A DNA stretch of 64,000 nt from JBDZUZ01 sp040255445 (lineage in GTDB: Bacteria; Planctomycetota; Phycisphaerae; Phycisphaerales; UBA1924), in contig JBDZUZ010000002.1 of assembly GCA_040255445.1 (NCBI GenBank), positions 15,964 through 79,963 of the forward strand, written 5' to 3'. Made by a program: the position numbers and the translations under genes. Of the stretch, positions 29,041 to 38,099 are shown in pieces (position 1 is the stretch's first letter; each line of letters begins with the position of its first letter). The notes beneath the pieces were generated by a model that made no database searches, was not told the DNA's origin, and saw only the letters and a list, made by a program, of their open reading frames with translations.

Positions 29041-30222
29041 TCAGGCTCCCGCCGCCGGTGAGGCGCGATCGGGGCTCGTCTCGTGCCGGAGCTGTCCGCA
29101 CGCCGCGGCGATATCGCGGCCGCGGCTGCGGCGGATATGCACGTTGAGGCGGCGGTCGGTCAGGATCTTCTGGAAGGCCAGCACATCATCCGTCCGCGGC
29201 CGCTTGAAGGGCACGCCGCCGACCTCGTTGTAGCGGATCAGGTTGATGTTGGCCCGCAGCTTCTTGGCGACGGTCGCGAGTTCCTCGGCGTGGCGAGGTT
29301 CATCGTTGACACCGCGGAGCAGCGTGTACTCGAGCGTGACCTCGCGGCCGGTCTTTTGGAACCACTTGTCGCAGGCGGCGAGCAGTTCGGCGATCGTGGT
29401 GTAGCTGGCCCACGGGATGAGCTGGCGGCGGAGCTCATCGTTGGGGGCGTGCAGCGAGAGCGCGAGCGTGATCGGCAACTCGAGCTGCTCGGCGAGCTTC
29501 TCGATCGCCTTGGGCAGGCCGACCGTCGAGATGGTGATCTTGCGGGCGGAGATCCCCATGCCCCAGGGCGCTGCAAGCGTCCGGACCGCGGCGATCACGT
29601 TCGCGAAGTTACTGAGCGGCTCGCCCATGCCCATGAAGACAACGTTCGAGATCCGGCGCGCCGCGCCATCGGGGCCCGGCAGGCGGGAGAGCCGCCAGAC
29701 CTGCTCGACGATCCGCCCGCTGGTGAGGTTGCCATCGAGCCCGCCCAGGCCCGAAGCGCAGAACCGGCAGCCGACCGGGCAGCCCACCTGGGAGGAGATG
29801 CACGCGGTGGCGCGGTCCTCGGTGGGGATCATCACGCACTCGGTCTGGCGCGTCGGGTCGCCCGCGGCCAGCGAGACCGGCATCAGGTGAACGGTGCGCG
29901 AGCCCGGGGCGGCGGGGATCGAACTCTCGGCGGGGGCGGCGTCCTCGGCTGTCCCCCATTCGATCAGGAGCTTCTGGGTGCCATCGGTCGCGACCTGATG
30001 CGCGATGGTGGCCCCGGAGAGAAAGGTCATCTCCCTCGTCAGCATCTCGCGGTCGGCCTTGGAATGGTTCGACATCGCCGCGGGGTCGGTGACACCCTTG
30101 GCGTACACCCATTCGAGAAGTTGTTTGGCGCGGAACCGCTGCAGCCCACGCTCGGCGAGCCAGTCGGCGAGCGATTCGGGCGTCATCGCGAAGAAGTGGT
30201 TGGTGGGTGCGGTCGGAGGCAC
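29041..30222 (-). CDS. rlmN: 23S rRNA (adenine2503-C2)-methyltransferase RlmN
   Basis: A 393-residue radical-SAM enzyme that methylates A2503 of 23S rRNA and A37 of some tRNAs. The radical-SAM cluster motif is SSQVGCPVGCRFCASGLGG; MGMGEPLSN and ISTVGLPKAI are family signatures, and the second catalytic cysteine is expected in the C-terminal AAACGQL. An internal Ala/Pro-rich insertion (residues about 92-108) is unusual but outside the core. GTG 30222 is the start because TACCCT lies 6 bases upstream, and the accessory N-terminal domain begins soon after. Confidence 0.95.
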   Translation of the reverse strand: MPPTAPTNHFFAMTPESLADWLAERGLQRFRAKQLLEWVYAKGVTDPAAMSNHSKADREMLTREMTFLSGATIAHQVATDGTQKLLIEWGTAEDAAPAESSIPAAPGSRTVHLMPVSLAAGDPTRQTECVMIPTEDRATACISSQVGCPVGCRFCASGLGGLDGNLTSGRIVEQVWRLSRLPGPDGAARRISNVVFMGMGEPLSNFANVIAAVRTLAAPWGMGISARKITISTVGLPKAIEKLAEQLELPITLALSLHAPNDELRRQLIPWASYTTIAELLAACDKWFQKTGREVTLEYTLLRGVNDEPRHAEELATVAKKLRANINLIRYNEVGGVPFKRPRTDDVLAFQKILTDRRLNVHIRRSRGRDIAAACGQLRHETSPDRASPAAGA

Positions 30223-30228
30223 AGGTCA

Positions 30229-30234
30229 AGGGTA
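30229..30234 (-). promoter_or_regulatory. Putative -10 box of rlmN (leaderless type)
   Basis: On the minus strand, TACCCT is followed by 6 bases (TGACCT) and the GTG start at 30222. Confidence 0.5.
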
Positions 30235-30278
30235 GGAGATCGGGCGGGCGATCGCCGCGGACACTCAACTGCAGCCGG

Positions 30279-31331
30279 TTAGTTCGAGCCCGGGTTCGCC
30301 CCGCCGATCGTCAGCGGGACAGCGCCGTACAGATCCTGCGTGATGACAGGCGCCGAGATGTGGATGCGGCGTGATTCGGGGTCGATCCCGCGTTCCTTCA
30401 TCTCTTTGCGGAGCGCACCGGGCAGGGCGAACTCGACGTCCTCCTCGAAGATCGATGCCTGCTGGATGGTGCCGCCGTAGCGGGAGATCAGTTCGCGGCA
30501 GAGGCCCGCAACAAGGTCCTCGGGCGCTGAGGCGCCGGCGCTGATCAGCACCCGCTCCTGCCCGGTCTTGAACCAGCGGTCGTCGAGTTCGGAGGCGTCG
30601 TCGAGCAGGTGGGCCCGGGCGCCGTTGTTCATCGCGATCTCGGTCAACCGCACCGAATTGGAGGAGTTTCGTGAGCCGACCACGAGCACGATGTCGACCT
30701 GCGGGGCCAGTTGCCGCACCGCGTGCTGGCGGTTGGTCGTCGCGTAGCAGATGTCGCTGCTTGGGGGCTCCTTGATGTTCGGGAACGCCTTCTTCAGGGC
30801 GTCGATGATGACGCCGGCATCGTCGGTGGAGAGGGTGGTCTGCGTCAGGTAGACGAGCCGGTCGGGGTCCTTGATGTCAAGGAAAGGGATGTCCTCTGGG
30901 CTCTCGACCACCTGCGTCGCATCGGGTGCCTCGCCCATGGTCCCGACGACTTCCTGATGGTTGCGGTGGCCGACCAGCAGGATCTGATAGCCCTGCCGCG
31001 CGTACCGGACGGCTTCGGAGTGGACCTTTGTCACCAGCGGGCAGGTCGCGTCGATCGCCTTGAGACCGCGGGACCTGGCCGCCTCCCGCACCGCCGGGCT
31101 GATCCCGTGCGCCGAGAAGACGACGATCTTTCCGGGCGGGACATCCTCGACACGCTCGACGAACCTGACGCCCCGATCGACAAAGCGTCCCACCACGTGC
31201 TTGTTGTGCACGATCTCGTGATAGACGTAAATGTCCTCGGACGGGTGCAGGTCGAGCACCTGATCGACGACATCGATCGCCATGCGGACGCCGGCGCAGA
31301 AACCACGCGGATTGACGAGGATGATCTGCAT
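30279..31331 (-). CDS. ispH: 4-hydroxy-3-methylbut-2-enyl diphosphate reductase
   Basis: A 350-residue iron-sulfur enzyme producing IPP and DMAPP in the last step of the MEP isoprenoid pathway. The three cluster cysteines are seen in NPRGFCAGVRMAI, DATCPLVTKVH and SSDICYATTNRQHAVRQL; the substrate-binding residues YHEIVHNKHVV, VGHRNHQEVVGTMGE and VVGSRNSSNSVRL are also present. A C-terminal extension of about 25 residues follows. It is divergent from hpnCDE with 95 bases between starts, which links precursor supply and squalene synthesis physically. Confidence 0.96.
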   Translation of the reverse strand: MQIILVNPRGFCAGVRMAIDVVDQVLDLHPSEDIYVYHEIVHNKHVVGRFVDRGVRFVERVEDVPPGKIVVFSAHGISPAVREAARSRGLKAIDATCPLVTKVHSEAVRYARQGYQILLVGHRNHQEVVGTMGEAPDATQVVESPEDIPFLDIKDPDRLVYLTQTTLSTDDAGVIIDALKKAFPNIKEPPSSDICYATTNRQHAVRQLAPQVDIVLVVGSRNSSNSVRLTEIAMNNGARAHLLDDASELDDRWFKTGQERVLISAGASAPEDLVAGLCRELISRYGGTIQQASIFEEDVEFALPGALRKEMKERGIDPESRRIHISAPVITQDLYGAVPLTIGGANPGSN

Positions 31332-31426
31332 GAGTCGCCAGTAACTGCTGCTCGAACGTCTTGTCCCGGCATACGACCCGGATCGGGGAATCCAACCCCG
31401 CCCGGATGATACGCTCTCCGGAGAAG

Positions 31427-32329
31427 ATGCCCGCCGCCGCCCGCGCCAACGAACGCTCCATTACCGCCGCGCGGCACACGCGCGGAGTGGCCGCGCGGGC
31501 GACCGAGAACTTCTCCGTCCTCTCTTTCTTTGTGCCGCGCGACCGCCGCGATGATGTCGCGGCCGTGTACGCCTTCTGCCGCGGCGCCGACGACATCGCT
31601 GACAGTGGTTCCTCCCCGGTCGCCCGGGCCGCGTCCCTCGCGGAACTCGCGCGGTGGCGGTTACTGCTTGCCGCCTCGGCCCGCGGCGAGCCCACCGGCC
31701 ACCCGGTATTCGATGCGCTCGCGCCCGCCATTGCGCGGCGGAATCTACCGGTCGCGGCGTTCGAAGACCTTCTCGCTGCCTTTGAGCAGGACCAGAGCAA
31801 GACCCGCTACGACACCTGGGAGGAGCTCGTGGAGTACAGCCGCTGCAGCGCCAACCCGGTCGGGCGGCTTGTTCTCGCTCTGGGTGACCAGCTGCCGGCC
31901 GACCCTGCGAGTCCGATCCTGCATCACAGCGATGCCACGTGTACCGCCCTCCAACTCGCCAACTTCTGGCAGGATGTGCGACGGGATCTCATGGAACTCG
32001 ACCGCGTCTACCTGCCGGCGGCGGACACCGGGATCAGCGGATCAACGCTGCAGAGCTGGATCGATGATCCCGGTCATCGGGACCGGTTCGCCGCGGCGCT
32101 GCGGCCCATGGTCGAGCGAACGCGACAGCTCATGCAGTCCGCCGCACCGCTCCCGGGTCTCCTCGATGGTTGGCTGCGACCAGCGGTGTCGCTCTTTCAG
32201 CGTGGCGGGCTGGCGATCCTGAACAAGGTCGAGCGCAACGGGTTCGACACGCTCTGGCGTCGTCCGCGGCTGAGCCGCCTCGACAAGGCCGTGCTGATCC
32301 TGCGGGAAGCGGTGGGGGGACGGCGATGA
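31427..32329 (+). CDS. hpnC: Squalene pathway synthase HpnC
   Basis: A 300-residue trans-isoprenyl diphosphate synthase (squalene/phytoene synthase superfamily). HpnC converts presqualene diphosphate to hydroxysqualene in the three-enzyme route. ATENFSVLSFFVPRDRRDD at residues 26-44, the first aspartate-rich motif YAFCRGADDIADS and the second FWQDVRRDLMELDRVYLP define it. ATG 31427 is chosen over earlier ATGs because GGAG lies 8 bases upstream and a TACGCT box at 31410-31415 gives a short leader. It overlaps hpnD by ATGA. Confidence 0.9.
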   Translation: MPAAARANERSITAARHTRGVAARATENFSVLSFFVPRDRRDDVAAVYAFCRGADDIADSGSSPVARAASLAELARWRLLLAASARGEPTGHPVFDALAPAIARRNLPVAAFEDLLAAFEQDQSKTRYDTWEELVEYSRCSANPVGRLVLALGDQLPADPASPILHHSDATCTALQLANFWQDVRRDLMELDRVYLPAADTGISGSTLQSWIDDPGHRDRFAAALRPMVERTRQLMQSAAPLPGLLDGWLRPAVSLFQRGGLAILNKVERNGFDTLWRRPRLSRLDKAVLILREAVGGRR

Positions 32330-33240
32330 CCACGCTCCCGGTGGATCCCCCGCCGCGTGCGGACCCCAGGCGTCTGGCCGCCTCCCGCGCCACAGCGATG
32401 CGGATCACCCGCGCGAGCGCCCGGAACTTCTATTACGGCCTGCGCCTGACCCCCGAGCCCAAGCGGTCGGCAATCTACGCGGTGTACGCGTGGATGCGTG
32501 AGGCTGACGACATCGTCGATTCAGGCCGGGATGATGCCGAGTCGGCCCTCGCCGTGTTTGCGCTGCGGACGCGCGAGATGCTCGATGGCCGCGCTTCCGA
32601 AGAGGGGTATTGGCCCGCGCTCGCATGGGCTGTGCGTGAGTACGCGATCCGGCATCGCTGGCTGACCGACCTCTTGAGCGGTGTTGCCGGTGACCTTCGC
32701 TCGCCGCGGATGCGGACATGGCCCGAGGTGCTCTGGTACTGCGACTGTGTCGGCTCCACGGCCGGGCTGTGCAGTGTCGCGATCTGGGGCCTGCGCAGCG
32801 CGGACACGCCCGGCGAAGCGGAGACTGAATCGCTGATCACCTGCCGCGGCCGCGCGTTCCAGCTCATCAACATCCTCCGCGATGTGCGGGTGGACTGGCG
32901 CGACTTCCGGCGCGTCTACCTGCCCGCTGAGTTGCTCGAGGCGCACGGGGTCGGGATCGATGAGTTACTCGATTGGGCAAACCCGACCAGCTGCGCGGCG
33001 GTGGTCGCGGATGTCGCCAGCCGCGCCCGGCACTGGCTGGTGCAGTCGGCCCCGCTCGACCGGATGATCCACCGCGATGGCGCTGCGGCCATGGGTGTGA
33101 TGACGCGGATCTACGCCGGAATCCTCGATCGGATCGAGCGCCAACCCTGCCTTGCGGTGTCGCCGGAGCGGGTCCGCGTGCCCACCGCGCAGAAACTCGC
33201 GATCGTCGGCGACGCCGTCGTCAGGAGCTGGCTGCGGTGA
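32326..33240 (+). CDS. hpnD: Presqualene diphosphate synthase HpnD
   Basis: A 304-residue squalene/phytoene synthase family enzyme that condenses two farnesyl diphosphates to presqualene diphosphate. ASARNFYYGLRLTPEPKR, YAVYAWMREADDIVDSG (first Asp-rich motif) and GRAFQLINILRDVRVDWRDF (second motif) are visible, with RVYLPAELLEAHGV following. The order hpnC-hpnD-hpnE, all with four-base overlaps, is the known squalene operon. It is the alternative to the single squalene synthase and occurs in Planctomycetes. Confidence 0.9.
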   Translation: MTTLPVDPPPRADPRRLAASRATAMRITRASARNFYYGLRLTPEPKRSAIYAVYAWMREADDIVDSGRDDAESALAVFALRTREMLDGRASEEGYWPALAWAVREYAIRHRWLTDLLSGVAGDLRSPRMRTWPEVLWYCDCVGSTAGLCSVAIWGLRSADTPGEAETESLITCRGRAFQLINILRDVRVDWRDFRRVYLPAELLEAHGVGIDELLDWANPTSCAAVVADVASRARHWLVQSAPLDRMIHRDGAAAMGVMTRIYAGILDRIERQPCLAVSPERVRVPTAQKLAIVGDAVVRSWLR

Positions 33241-34583
33241 CCGGCGGTCAGACTCACAAGGTCATTGTCGTTGGCGGCGGGCTCGCCGGGATCGCCGCGG
33301 CGGTCCGGCTGAGCAAGGCCGGCGTCGCGGTCATGTTGCTCGAGACCCGCCAGCGGCTGGGCGGACGGGCGACCTCGCACGTCGATCCCCGCAACGGTGA
33401 ACCGCTGGACAACTGCCAGCATGTGGTCCTCAAGTGCTGCACCGAGTACCTGGAGCTCGCGCGGGACATGGGCGTTCAGGGTCTCTTCGACTGGCACCGC
33501 GAGCAGTACTGGGTAGAGGCGGGCGGCCGAGTCTCGGTGATCCGCCCCGGAGTGCTTCCCCCGCCGGCACACTACGCGGGTTCGTTCCTCGCAGCGCGCT
33601 TTCTTTCGCTCACAGAAAAGGCCGCGGTCGGGCGCGGGCTCCTTGCGATGCGGCGGATCGATCCGCAGTCGGTCGCGCACCGGACTCTCGGCGACATCCT
33701 TCGGGATCTCCGCCAGCCGGCCCGCGCGGTGGCTCGCTTCTGGTCGCCGATCATTGTCGGGGCGTGCAACCTTGATGTCGATGCGGTCTCCGCCCGGCCC
33801 GCCCTGAAGGTGATCCGCGATGGATTCCTGAGCGCGGCGGATGCCGCGGTCCTCGGGCTCGCCCGTGTTCCGCTGGTGCGGCTCTACGACCGCGTCCCCG
33901 AGATCATCGAGAACGCCGGTGGGGCTGTCCGGCTGGGCGTCGGGGTAGACCGAGTTGCGGGCGGCACGGTCATCGCCGGCGATGAACGGCTCGAGGCCGA
34001 TGCGGTGGTCTGCGCCCTGCCGCCCGAGCGGGCCGCGGCGGTGGTCGACCCGGCCGATGCCGCCCCATGGACCGACCTTCTGGCAGGCATGCGCTTCAGC
34101 CCCATCCTCGGGGTGCACCTCGAGTTCGGCCGCCCTGTCCTGCCCCTCCCGCACTGCGTGCTGGTCGATCGGCCGACGCACTGGTTCTTCCGGAAGGATG
34201 CGGAGGGTCGGCGGGTCCACGCTGTCGTCAGCGCGGCCGACGCATGGCTGGGGAAAACCCGTGACCAGATCGTCGAGGCCGTGGTCGCCGACCTGCACGC
34301 CTGCTTCCCCGACACCGAGGGGGTCCAGCCGATCGCCGCCCTGCCGATCATGGAGAAGCGGGCGACCTTCGCCGCGACCCCGGCGACCGAAATCGCCCGC
34401 AAGCGCGGATTTATGGAATCTTCGCGCGGATTCCGGCGGCTGGTGCTGGCCGGGGACTACCTCGATACGGGCTGGCCTGCGACGATGGAGGGCGCGGTTC
34501 GGAGCGGGAACGCCGCGGCAGGGTTCCTGCTGGAGGAATTGGGCGCGATTCCGGCGACGGCGTCTCCGCAAGTCCCGTTGTGA
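33237..34583 (+). CDS. hpnE: Hydroxysqualene dehydroxylase HpnE
   Basis: A 448-residue FAD-dependent amine-oxidase-fold enzyme that reduces hydroxysqualene to squalene. KVIVVGGGLAGIAAAVRLSK is the N-terminal dinucleotide-binding motif, ETRQRLGGRATSHVD the following GG-R signature, and GDYLDTGWPATMEGAVRSGN the C-terminal FAD-binding segment. GTG 33237 overlaps the hpnD stop (GTGA). No squalene-hopene cyclase or sterol enzyme lies in the window, so the fate of the squalene is not shown here. Confidence 0.9.
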   Translation: MTGGQTHKVIVVGGGLAGIAAAVRLSKAGVAVMLLETRQRLGGRATSHVDPRNGEPLDNCQHVVLKCCTEYLELARDMGVQGLFDWHREQYWVEAGGRVSVIRPGVLPPPAHYAGSFLAARFLSLTEKAAVGRGLLAMRRIDPQSVAHRTLGDILRDLRQPARAVARFWSPIIVGACNLDVDAVSARPALKVIRDGFLSAADAAVLGLARVPLVRLYDRVPEIIENAGGAVRLGVGVDRVAGGTVIAGDERLEADAVVCALPPERAAAVVDPADAAPWTDLLAGMRFSPILGVHLEFGRPVLPLPHCVLVDRPTHWFFRKDAEGRRVHAVVSAADAWLGKTRDQIVEAVVADLHACFPDTEGVQPIAALPIMEKRATFAATPATEIARKRGFMESSRGFRRLVLAGDYLDTGWPATMEGAVRSGNAAAGFLLEELGAIPATASPQVPL

Positions 34584-34590
34584 CAAGGCT

Positions 34591-34740
34591 GTCGGTTGCG
34601 CCGGACCTACATGGATCGCAACCGACACCTCGCCGGATCGGTAGGTAGTCGGCTAGCATCCGTGGTCCGTTCATTCGGGCGGAACCGCGAAGTGGGCGGC
34701 GCGGTGGTCAGTCAGTGTTCTATCGATCGGTCGGTTGCGC
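34591..34740. repeat. GTCGGTTGCGCC repeats downstream of hpnE
   Basis: The word GTCGGTTGCGCC occurs at 34591-34602, and GTCGGTTGCGC(C) recurs at 34730-34741. An inverted copy of its first nine bases, GCAACCGAC, sits at 34618-34626, forming a 9-base-pair hairpin with the first copy (18-base loop). This could be a hpnE terminator without a T-run or a set of protein-binding sites before the next gene. Otherwise the 217-base gap holds only a possible TAGCAT box near 34655. Confidence 0.5.
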
Positions 34741-34800
34741 CATGCCGGGCTATCAGTGCCAAGGCACCGCGGGCGGCGGATCATCCGGCGGGAGATCAGC

Positions 34801-35166
34801 GTGTCTGGTGCGAAACCCTGGCAGATTGCCGCGATCGTGCTCGGACTCCTTGGAGGGGCCGCGCTCATCACATTGAACGCGTTGTCCGGCGAGAAGCCGG
34901 TGCTCGTCAACGAACTGTTCCTCGTCGATGTCGAGACCGGCCAGGTCTTCCGCAGCGCCGAGGACACCACCCTGATCCCGGCGACCAACCCCGCGACGGG
35001 CAAGAGCACGCTCTACCCCGTCGCCAAGGTCGAGGGCTCCTGGGTGATCTCATCCCGGTACATCGAGGACATCCGCCGCGGCCAGAAGGACATCAAGACC
35101 TTTGACCCCTCGACCGGCAAGGTGACGACCCCGTCGCCCGAAGTGACCGATCTCCCCTCCCGGTAA
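34801..35166 (+). CDS. Small membrane-anchored protein before pseudopilin
   Basis: A 121-residue protein with one N-terminal membrane helix ([20 protein letters not shown], about 8-27) and a small extracytoplasmic domain ([20 protein letters not shown], then [19 protein letters not shown]). I do not recognise a named family. GTG 34801 is chosen because GGGAG lies 7-11 bases upstream. It precedes a pseudopilin gene by 31 bases and is probably co-transcribed, so a role in or near the same secretion/pilus assembly is possible. Confidence 0.65.
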   Translation: MSGAKPWQIAAIVLGLLGGAALITLNALSGEKPVLVNELFLVDVETGQVFRSAEDTTLIPATNPATGKSTLYPVAKVEGSWVISSRYIEDIRRGQKDIKTFDPSTGKVTTPSPEVTDLPSR

Positions 35167-35197
35167 ACCTCGCACCCGACCCGAGCGCCATCAAGCC

Positions 35198-36223
35198 ATG
35201 CTGCTGAAGAACACCATCCGTCGCGGGTTCACCCTGATCGAGCTGCTCGTCGTCATCGCGATCATCGCGCTGTTGATCGGCCTGCTCCTCCCCGCGCTGG
35301 GCAAGGCCCGCGAGGTCGCCCGCGGCATCGTCTGCTCGTCGACCGTGCGGCAGCTGGGCATCGGTCAGCTCACCTACGCAGGCGAGAACAAGGAGTACTT
35401 CGCCTCCTACTCGACGACCGGCGTCATCGGAATGGTGAACAACGGGACCACCCTGGCGTTCGACACTTCTTCAACGACGCCGACCAGCACCTACGACTGG
35501 ATCAGCCCGACAATGGGCGATGCGGCTGCTCTCTCCCCCAACCGCGCCCGCCGCACGCTGGAGATCTTCAACAACTGGAAGTGCGCTTCGGCCGGCCAGA
35601 TCAACCGCACGATCTATACCGGTTCGCCGGTCGCCCCCGACAACCCGCAGTTCCAGGCGGCGCAGTCCGAGATCAGCTACCGCCAGGTCAGCTACCTGCA
35701 GCCCACCGGCTTCAGCCTGCTCAGCTCGCGGGCGCCGGTCACGGCGACTCGGATCCTCCTCCGAGACTTCAACACGACCGTTCAGCTCTGGACGCAGTTC
35801 CGCGACCCGGTCACGCTCCCCGAGAACTATGTGCCGCGGCTCGACCGCGTGGGCACGGTGCTCTCGGACAAGGTGATGGCGATGGACGGCACTCGGTACT
35901 ACGACCCGGTCGCCCGCATCCTCGATTTCGACACCTCGCCGTCGCCGCGGTACTTCGGGTCCTTCTGCGATGGCCCGGGGTACAACGACTCTGCAGCGTA
36001 CGGCCGCGTCCGCGGCGGCGCGAACGGCACCAACCAGCTCCTGTCCTACCGCCACAACGCCTCGGTCAACGCCGCGTTCTTCGACGGCAGCGTCCGCAAC
36101 ATCAAGCAGCGCGATACCTACGAGCGGATCGATTACTTCTACCCCTCCGGCGGCATCTTCACGGGCACCGATGCGACCCCCGAGGCGCTGCAGCGCTGGC
36201 AGCGCGGCAAGCCGATCAACTGA
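35198..36223 (+). CDS. Type II secretion pseudopilin-like protein (H-X9-DG)
   Basis: A 341-residue protein with a classic prepilin N-terminus: [20 protein letters not shown], with the peptidase site before the Phe and Glu at +5, followed by PALGKARE. The large C-terminal domain ends with [12 protein letters not shown], i.e. the H-X9-DG signature that is strongly associated with Planctomycetes and Verrucomicrobia. Such proteins are abundant paralogs in these phyla, processed by a prepilin peptidase and presumably assembled in the cell envelope. Their exact function is not established. A terminator-like hairpin follows at 36262. Confidence 0.88.
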   Translation: MLLKNTIRRGFTLIELLVVIAIIALLIGLLLPALGKAREVARGIVCSSTVRQLGIGQLTYAGENKEYFASYSTTGVIGMVNNGTTLAFDTSSTTPTSTYDWISPTMGDAAALSPNRARRTLEIFNNWKCASAGQINRTIYTGSPVAPDNPQFQAAQSEISYRQVSYLQPTGFSLLSSRAPVTATRILLRDFNTTVQLWTQFRDPVTLPENYVPRLDRVGTVLSDKVMAMDGTRYYDPVARILDFDTSPSPRYFGSFCDGPGYNDSAAYGRVRGGANGTNQLLSYRHNASVNAAFFDGSVRNIKQRDTYERIDYFYPSGGIFTGTDATPEALQRWQRGKPIN

Positions 36224-36261
36224 TCGACCCCGCGCTTCTCGATCTTGTATGCTTCGTCCCG

Positions 36262-36294
36262 GCGGGCTCCAATAATGGAGCCCGCTTTGCTTTG
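36262..36294 (+). terminator. Hairpin with T-rich tail between pseudopilin and M20 genes
   Basis: Arms GCGGGCTCC (36262-36270) and GGAGCCCGC (36277-36285) with loop AATAAT are followed by TTTGCTTTG. It could terminate the pseudopilin transcript. A TATGCT box at 36248-36253 would instead start an M20 transcript exactly at the hairpin, making it a 5' leader element. Confidence 0.6.
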
Positions 36295-36312
36295 TCCGCA
36301 GGAGGTACCGCG

Positions 36313-37752
36313 ATGTCCGTCGAGAAAGTGCTCGATCGTCTGTCCAGCAATGACAAGGCCGCTGTCGGCCGCATGATCGACTGGCTCAAGATCCCGAGCA
36401 TCTCGACGGACCCGAAGTTCCGCGACGACACCCGCCGCGCCGCCGACTGGCTCGCCGCGCAGCTCCGCGAACTGGGCCTCACCGTGCAGATCAAGGAGAC
36501 CGGCGACATCGGCGCGGACGGCAAGGGCAAGGGCCACCCGATCGTCCTGGCCGAGTCCGCCGCGAAGCCAGGGTACACAGGTCCGAAGGTGCTCTTCTAC
36601 GGGCACTACGACGTGCAGCCGGTCGATCCGGTCAACTTGTGGGACAGCCCACCCTTCGAGCCGGTCGTCCGGCCCGCTGTTGAGGGCGGCCCCGGCGAGC
36701 GAGTGGTCGCCCGCGGCGCGGTCGATGACAAGGGCCAAGTCGCGTCGTTCGTGGAGGCCCTCCGCGCCTGGAAGGAGACGACCGGGCACGCCACCAACGG
36801 TGTCCCCTTCACCGTTCTGATCGAGGGTGAGGAAGAATCGGGCTCGGTCAACCTCGAGCGATTCGTCAAGGAGAATGCGGCGGACCTGAAGGCCTGCGAT
36901 GTCTGCCTGATCTCCGATACCGGCATGCTCGGCCGCGACCGGCCGGCGATCACGTACGGCGTCCGCGGCCTGGCCTACACAGAAGTGACGCTGCACGGCC
37001 CGAACCAGGACCTGCACTCGGGCCTGTGGGGCGGCCGCTGCCCCAACCCCAACAACGAGCTCGTCAAGGTCCTCGCGGGGCTTTGGGACGCCGACCGCCG
37101 CGTAACCATCCCCGGCTTCTATGACGATGTCCGCGACCTCCGCCCCGAAGAGCGTGAGGCGTGGAAGAAGCTGGGCATCAACGCGGCGGAGAGTCTTAAG
37201 TCGATCGGTCTGCCGCCGCAGGCCGATGTGGGCGAGAAGGGTTTTTCCTCGACCGAGCGCGAGTGGGCGCGGCCGACGGCCGAGATCAACGGCATCATCG
37301 GCGGGTACACCGGGCACGGCGCCAAGACCGTGATCCCCGCATCCGCCCTCGCCAAGGTCAGTTTCCGTCTCGTTGCGGATCAGGACCCCGCCAAGGTGAC
37401 CAAGTCGTTCTTCGCGTGGCTCGAGAGCCGCACACCGCCGGGCTGCCGCTGGGAGTTCCACGACCACGGCGGCGGCTTCGGAGTGACCGTGCCGACCGAC
37501 TCGCCGCTGCTGTCGGCCGCGACAAGGGCCCTGGAGCGTGCGGCCAATCGCCGGCCCGAGCTCATCAAGAGCGGCGGATCGATCCCGGTGGCCGGGCTGC
37601 TCAAGAAGCTGCTGGGCATCGACACCATCTTCATGGGTTTCGGCCTCGAGGACGACCGCGTCCACTCGCCCAATGAGAAGTTCGAGCTGGCCTGCTTCCG
37701 GCTCGGCTGCCGCTCGCACGCGATGTTCATCGACGAGCTCAGCCGCGGCTGA
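36313..37752 (+). CDS. M20-family dipeptidase / metallopeptidase
   Basis: A 479-residue zinc peptidase of the M20 family. The metal-binding motifs are VLFYGHYDVQPVDP (His, Asp), ARGAVDDKGQV (bridging Asp), LIEGEEESGS (catalytic Glu-Glu) and a C-terminal EDDRVHSPNEKF (His). A dimerisation/lid domain is inserted in the middle. M20 members of this size with GHYDVQP are typically dipeptidases or carboxypeptidases in the cytoplasm. No signal peptide is visible. A strong Shine-Dalgarno (AGGAGGT) lies 7 bases before the ATG. Confidence 0.93.
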   Translation: MSVEKVLDRLSSNDKAAVGRMIDWLKIPSISTDPKFRDDTRRAADWLAAQLRELGLTVQIKETGDIGADGKGKGHPIVLAESAAKPGYTGPKVLFYGHYDVQPVDPVNLWDSPPFEPVVRPAVEGGPGERVVARGAVDDKGQVASFVEALRAWKETTGHATNGVPFTVLIEGEEESGSVNLERFVKENAADLKACDVCLISDTGMLGRDRPAITYGVRGLAYTEVTLHGPNQDLHSGLWGGRCPNPNNELVKVLAGLWDADRRVTIPGFYDDVRDLRPEEREAWKKLGINAAESLKSIGLPPQADVGEKGFSSTEREWARPTAEINGIIGGYTGHGAKTVIPASALAKVSFRLVADQDPAKVTKSFFAWLESRTPPGCRWEFHDHGGGFGVTVPTDSPLLSAATRALERAANRRPELIKSGGSIPVAGLLKKLLGIDTIFMGFGLEDDRVHSPNEKFELACFRLGCRSHAMFIDELSRG

Positions 37753-37770
37753 CCCCGACCCGCGGCCATC

Positions 37771-38016
37771 TCAGGCGGCCTGCCGGACCTCGGGCTCTTC
37801 CTCATCGACGAGGATCACGCGGGTCGCATCGCGTTCGTCCTGGCTCTCGCGGAGGCGGCGGAGCTTCTCGGCGCGGAGGGCGGCGACCCGGACCTTCAGG
37901 TCGTGGAGGTAGGTCTCATTGCGGACCGCGCCGGCGATGCAGTGCAGCACGCCCACGCAGCAAACGGCCGCGAGCACGGATACCACGACCCAGAATTGGT
38001 CGGCGAGCGATGCCAT
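37771..38016 (-). CDS. Small single-span membrane protein
   Basis: An 81-residue protein with one hydrophobic helix (FWVVVSVLAAVCCVGVLHCIAG, about 8-29) followed by a basic, helix-forming stretch (LHDLKVRVAALRAEKLRRLR) and an acidic tail. I recognise no family. Codon use agrees with its neighbours, and the N-terminal membrane-anchor layout makes it a plausible real gene. It is divergent from the large exported protein at 38100 with 83 bases between starts. Confidence 0.55.
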   Translation of the reverse strand: MASLADQFWVVVSVLAAVCCVGVLHCIAGAVRNETYLHDLKVRVAALRAEKLRRLRESQDERDATRVILVDEEEPEVRQAA

Positions 38017-38087
38017 GCGCCCAGTCCCCGGCCACGCAGATGACCCCCGGCGTCATCGGCCGCTGAACCGCGCGGCTTGATCGTCTG

Positions 38088-38093
38088 TAAGAT
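38088..38093 (+). promoter_or_regulatory. Putative -10 box, leaderless type
   Basis: TAAGAT is followed by 6 bases and the GTG start at 38100. A CTGAAC at 38063-38068 would be a weak -35. Confidence 0.5.
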
Positions 38094-38099
38094 TCCCCG

